Positions 5,382-6,508 of a DNA stretch of 6,508 bases are shown piece after piece (within the stretch, counting starts at the first letter, position 1; every line of letters begins with the position of its first letter). The DNA comes from Conexibacter sp. (GTDB lineage: Bacteria > Actinomycetota > Thermoleophilia > Solirubrobacterales > Solirubrobacteraceae): the NCBI GenBank assembly GCA_025964295.1, contig JAOPZD010000478.1:1-6508 (forward strand), read 5' to 3'. The notes beneath the pieces were generated by a model. The model ran no database searches. It worked only from the letters and a program-made list of their open reading frames with translations, and was not told the DNA's origin. The translations under genes and the position numbers were made by a program.

Positions 5382-5433
5382 GCGCGCGCCGCGTCCCCGG
5401 GTAGGACCTGAGCCGGAGCAGGGCAACCGGCAC

Positions 5434-5440
5434 GAGGTGA
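5434..5440 (+). promoter_or_regulatory. Ribosome binding site of the 82-residue protein
   Basis: GAGGTGA ends seven bases before ATG 5448 and fixes that start. An ATG at 5440 within the same stretch runs into a stop after three codons, so it is not an alternative start for the gene. Confidence 0.65.
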
Positions 5441-5447
5441 TGACGGG

Positions 5448-5696
5448 ATGACGGTGCGACAGCTGCACAACCTCCTTCGCGGGCTCGAGGACACGCACGA
5501 GGTCGTCGTGGCGCGAGGCCGGGGCGGCGACGTGCTGATGCAGGTCTGGCGCGCGGCGCAGGACGAGGCCGACCGGGCCTACGGGGTCTGGCTGGAGGTC
5601 GGCGGGCAGGAGGCCTACCTGCCCTACCGCGCGGCGGCCGACCGGGCCGACGCGGCGCTCGACGCGCTGGTGGCGTCGGGCCCCGCGGCGCGCTAG
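5448..5696 (+). CDS. Small hypothetical protein, 82 residues
   Basis: An open frame from ATG 5448 to TAG 5694-5696 with a good ribosome binding site and strong third-position GC bias. The sequence starts MTVRQLHNLLRGLEDTHEVVV, which resembles the opening of short actinobacterial proteins with a V-x-Q-L-x-x-L-x-x-L-P-D-D-x-x-V-x-V pattern (weak, from memory). A middle part, VWRAAQDEADRAYGVWLEVG, and a C-terminal Ala/Asp/Arg-rich helix (YRAAADRADAALDALVASG) follow. There is no signal peptide, membrane helix or cysteine, so it is probably a soluble cytoplasmic protein. It starts 66 bases after the small membrane gene, with its own ribosome binding site, and could be either the last gene of that operon or separate; no terminator is seen between them. 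Function unknown. Confidence 0.7.
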   Translation: MTVRQLHNLLRGLEDTHEVVVARGRGGDVLMQVWRAAQDEADRAYGVWLEVGGQEAYLPYRAAADRADAALDALVASGPAAR

Positions 5697-5722
5697 GCGC
5701 CGAGCAGCCGGAGGTCGTGCGC
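5693..5722 (-). repeat. In-frame second copy of the SCO1 C-terminal codons, beyond the SCO1 stop
   Basis: On the minus strand this reads AHDLRLLGA then TAG, the same nine residues and a stop as the true end of SCO1 (5747-5776). It lies exactly 54 bases (18 codons) further on and in the same frame. The copies share AGGTCGTGCGCG (5712-5723 and 5766-5777, plus strand). They differ in five codons, all synonymous, and in the stop (TGA against TAG). The eight codons between the SCO1 stop and this copy (SGATGRKR) contain no further stop. It is either the remnant of a tandem SCO1 paralog or a readthrough extension. Confidence 0.75.
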
Positions 5723-5746
5723 GCGCTTACGACCGGTGGCGCCGCT

Positions 5747-6352
5747 TCATGCGCCCAGGAGGCGCAGGTCGTGCGCGAGGCCCTCGGGCGTCAGCTTGTC
5801 GACCGGCCAGCCGATGCGCTGGACGCCCTTGGCGTCGACGAGCACGACGTAGGCGGAGTGGTCGAAGGCCTTGCCCTGCGGCCGGATGCCGTAGGCCTTC
5901 CAGATCGGCTGCAGCTGCGCCTGGTCGCCGAGCAGGAACCGCATGCGCTTGGTCAGGCCCTGGCGGTTGACGAAGCGCCGCGCGTTGAGCTGCGTGTCGT
6001 TGGCTGGGTCGACGGAGATCGCCAGCGTCGGGACGTCCTTGCCGATCTGGTCCAGCGCGCCCTTGATCTGCTGGGCGGTCAGCGGGCACGTGTCGCGACA
6101 CGTGGAGTACATGAAGGTCAGGATCACCGGGTGGCCGCGGTACTGGTCCAGCGTCGCGACCTTGCCGTCCTGGTCCTTGAGCGCGAAGTGGATCGGCGGG
6201 ATGCCCGGCGGGCGCAGCGCGCCGTCGAAGCCGCCGGTGCCGCCGGCGTCCTCGCTGCCCCCGGTGAAGAGGACGACGCTCAGCGCGCCGAGGAGCACGA
6301 ACGTGGCGGCGAGCATCAGCGCGAGACGGGCGCGGAGCGGCATCGTGGTCAT
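5747..6352 (-). CDS. SCO1/SenC family copper chaperone for cytochrome oxidase assembly
   Basis: The protein has 201 residues from ATG 6352, or 198 from the in-frame ATG 6343. SCO proteins bind copper and deliver it to, or keep reduced, the Cu-A site of cytochrome c oxidase on the outer face of the membrane. The N-terminal helix (about 7-29) is an uncleaved anchor or signal, followed by a Gly-rich linker. The thioredoxin-like domain has IPPIHFALKDQDGK, GHPVILTFMYSTC, the CxxxC copper motif (C85, C89), ISVDPANDT, and the conserved ligand histidine H165 in FDHSAYVVLVD. All three copper ligands are present, so the protein should be functional. Length is normal for bacterial SCO proteins. It lies 39-48 bases after the stop of an upstream gene on the same strand and converges on the 82-residue gene. 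A second copy of its last nine codons follows its stop codon. Family assignment is firm. Confidence 0.95.
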   Translation of the reverse strand: MTTMPLRARLALMLAATFVLLGALSVVLFTGGSEDAGGTGGFDGALRPPGIPPIHFALKDQDGKVATLDQYRGHPVILTFMYSTCRDTCPLTAQQIKGALDQIGKDVPTLAISVDPANDTQLNARRFVNRQGLTKRMRFLLGDQAQLQPIWKAYGIRPQGKAFDHSAYVVLVDAKGVQRIGWPVDKLTPEGLAHDLRLLGA

Positions 6353-6356
6353 GCTA
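6351..6356 (-). promoter_or_regulatory. Possible -10 box for SCO1, favouring the inner start
   Basis: On the minus strand the bases read TAGCAT, matching TAnnnT, and end seven bases before the inner ATG at 6343. The element overlaps the outer ATG at 6352. If it is used, the transcript would be leaderless and start at Met4. No Shine-Dalgarno precedes either ATG, and no clear -35 is visible. Confidence 0.35.
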
Positions 6357-6391
6357 GGCCGCGCGCTGAGAGGGCGCGCCGACGTGCCGGC

Positions 6392-6508
6392 TCAGGCGGC
6401 CGCGTCGTCGTCGCCGGTGGCCGGAGCCTCAGGCTCGACCTGAGCCTCAGGCTCGGCTGTGGTGTCCGGCGTTACGGGCGGCTCGACGTCGGGATCGCCC
6501 GCGTGCGG
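6392..6508 (-). CDS. C-terminal tail of an unidentified protein (5' end outside window)
   Basis: On the minus strand the frame is open from the window edge to TGA at 6394-6392, giving 38 residues. They are rich in Pro, Glu, Asp, Ala and Thr (PHAGDPDVEPPVTP..., AEPEAQVEPEAP, ending DDDAAA), as in a disordered acidic tail. A six-residue unit beginning EPEA is present twice, encoded by an 18-base direct repeat. The body of the protein lies outside the window and no family can be named. SCO1 follows 39-48 bases downstream on the same strand, so the two may be co-transcribed; respiratory-chain genes are common in that position, but this is a guess. No competing plus-strand gene is convincing here. 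Confidence 0.55.
   Translation of the reverse strand, partial: PHAGDPDVEPPVTPDTTAEPEAQVEPEAPATGDDDAAA
6424..6455. repeat. Two 14-base direct repeats, each a near-perfect palindrome
   Basis: GAGCCTCAGGCTCG occurs at 6424-6437 and 6442-6455, an 18-base period. Each copy contains the inverted repeat GAGCCT-C-AGGCTC, and the junction contains CCTGAG-C-CTCAGG (6439-6451). Several alternative hairpins are therefore possible. In the minus-strand gene the period encodes a repeated EPEA unit. Confidence 0.7.

Noticed and set aside
3652..5433. Minus-strand open frame of 593 codons opposite the cassette
   Set aside because: Its product is an Arg/Ala/Asp-rich low-complexity sequence typical of the antisense of a high-GC gene. 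The plus strand encodes recognisable membrane and cupredoxin-like proteins with normal composition.
5727..5750. Tiny minus-strand ORF (MKRRHRS) whose ATG overlaps the SCO1 stop as ATGA
   Set aside because: Only seven codons with no ribosome binding site; the overlap is more likely chance.
5943..6443. Plus-strand open frame opposite SCO1
   Set aside because: It is the antisense of a firmly identified SCO1 gene and shows no domain or plausible start signal.
6424..6455. CRISPR-like repeat
   Set aside because: Only two units with a four-base gap between them, lying inside a coding tail; no spacers and no cas genes.

Overview
The window is GC-rich (about 70% by eye), with GTG and TTG starts, tightly packed genes and several starts that look leaderless. 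The protein types fit a Thermoleophilia/Solirubrobacterales-like actinomycete: small secreted repeat-family proteins, a DipZ-like thioredoxin-fold protein and SCO1. This assignment is inferred from protein style, not from a marker gene.

Layout: (1) 1-715, plus strand, is the C-terminal part of a calcineurin-like metallophosphoesterase. (2) 712-1461, minus strand, is a thioredoxin-fold protein with a beta-rich C-terminal domain; it converges on gene 1 and both stops use one CTAG. (3) 1603-2346 and 2547-3299, plus strand, are tandem paralogous secreted proteins of unknown function. They share six cysteines, strong ribosome binding sites and similar GC-rich terminator hairpins. (4) 3383-3787, 3784-5220 and 5217-5381, plus strand, form a three-gene cassette in which each gene overlaps the next by four bases (GTGA). 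They encode an anchored cupredoxin-like protein with histidines but no cysteine, a roughly ten-helix membrane protein, and a 54-residue single-helix protein. (5) 5448-5696, plus strand, is a small hypothetical protein. (6) 5747-6352, minus strand, is SCO1/SenC with intact CxxxC and His. (7) 6392-6508, minus strand, is the acidic C-terminal tail of an unidentified protein upstream of SCO1.

Read together, the right half looks like a copper or respiratory-membrane neighbourhood: a copper chaperone for cytochrome oxidase assembly beside a cupredoxin-like and polytopic membrane cassette that is not functionally defined. The left half is envelope and redox related. The two most unusual signals are an in-frame second copy of the SCO1 C-terminal peptide beyond its stop codon, differing from the first only at synonymous positions, and the overlapping three-gene membrane cassette. 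No tRNA, rRNA, CRISPR array, insertion sequence or integrase was seen, and no gap between genes exceeds 300 bases.
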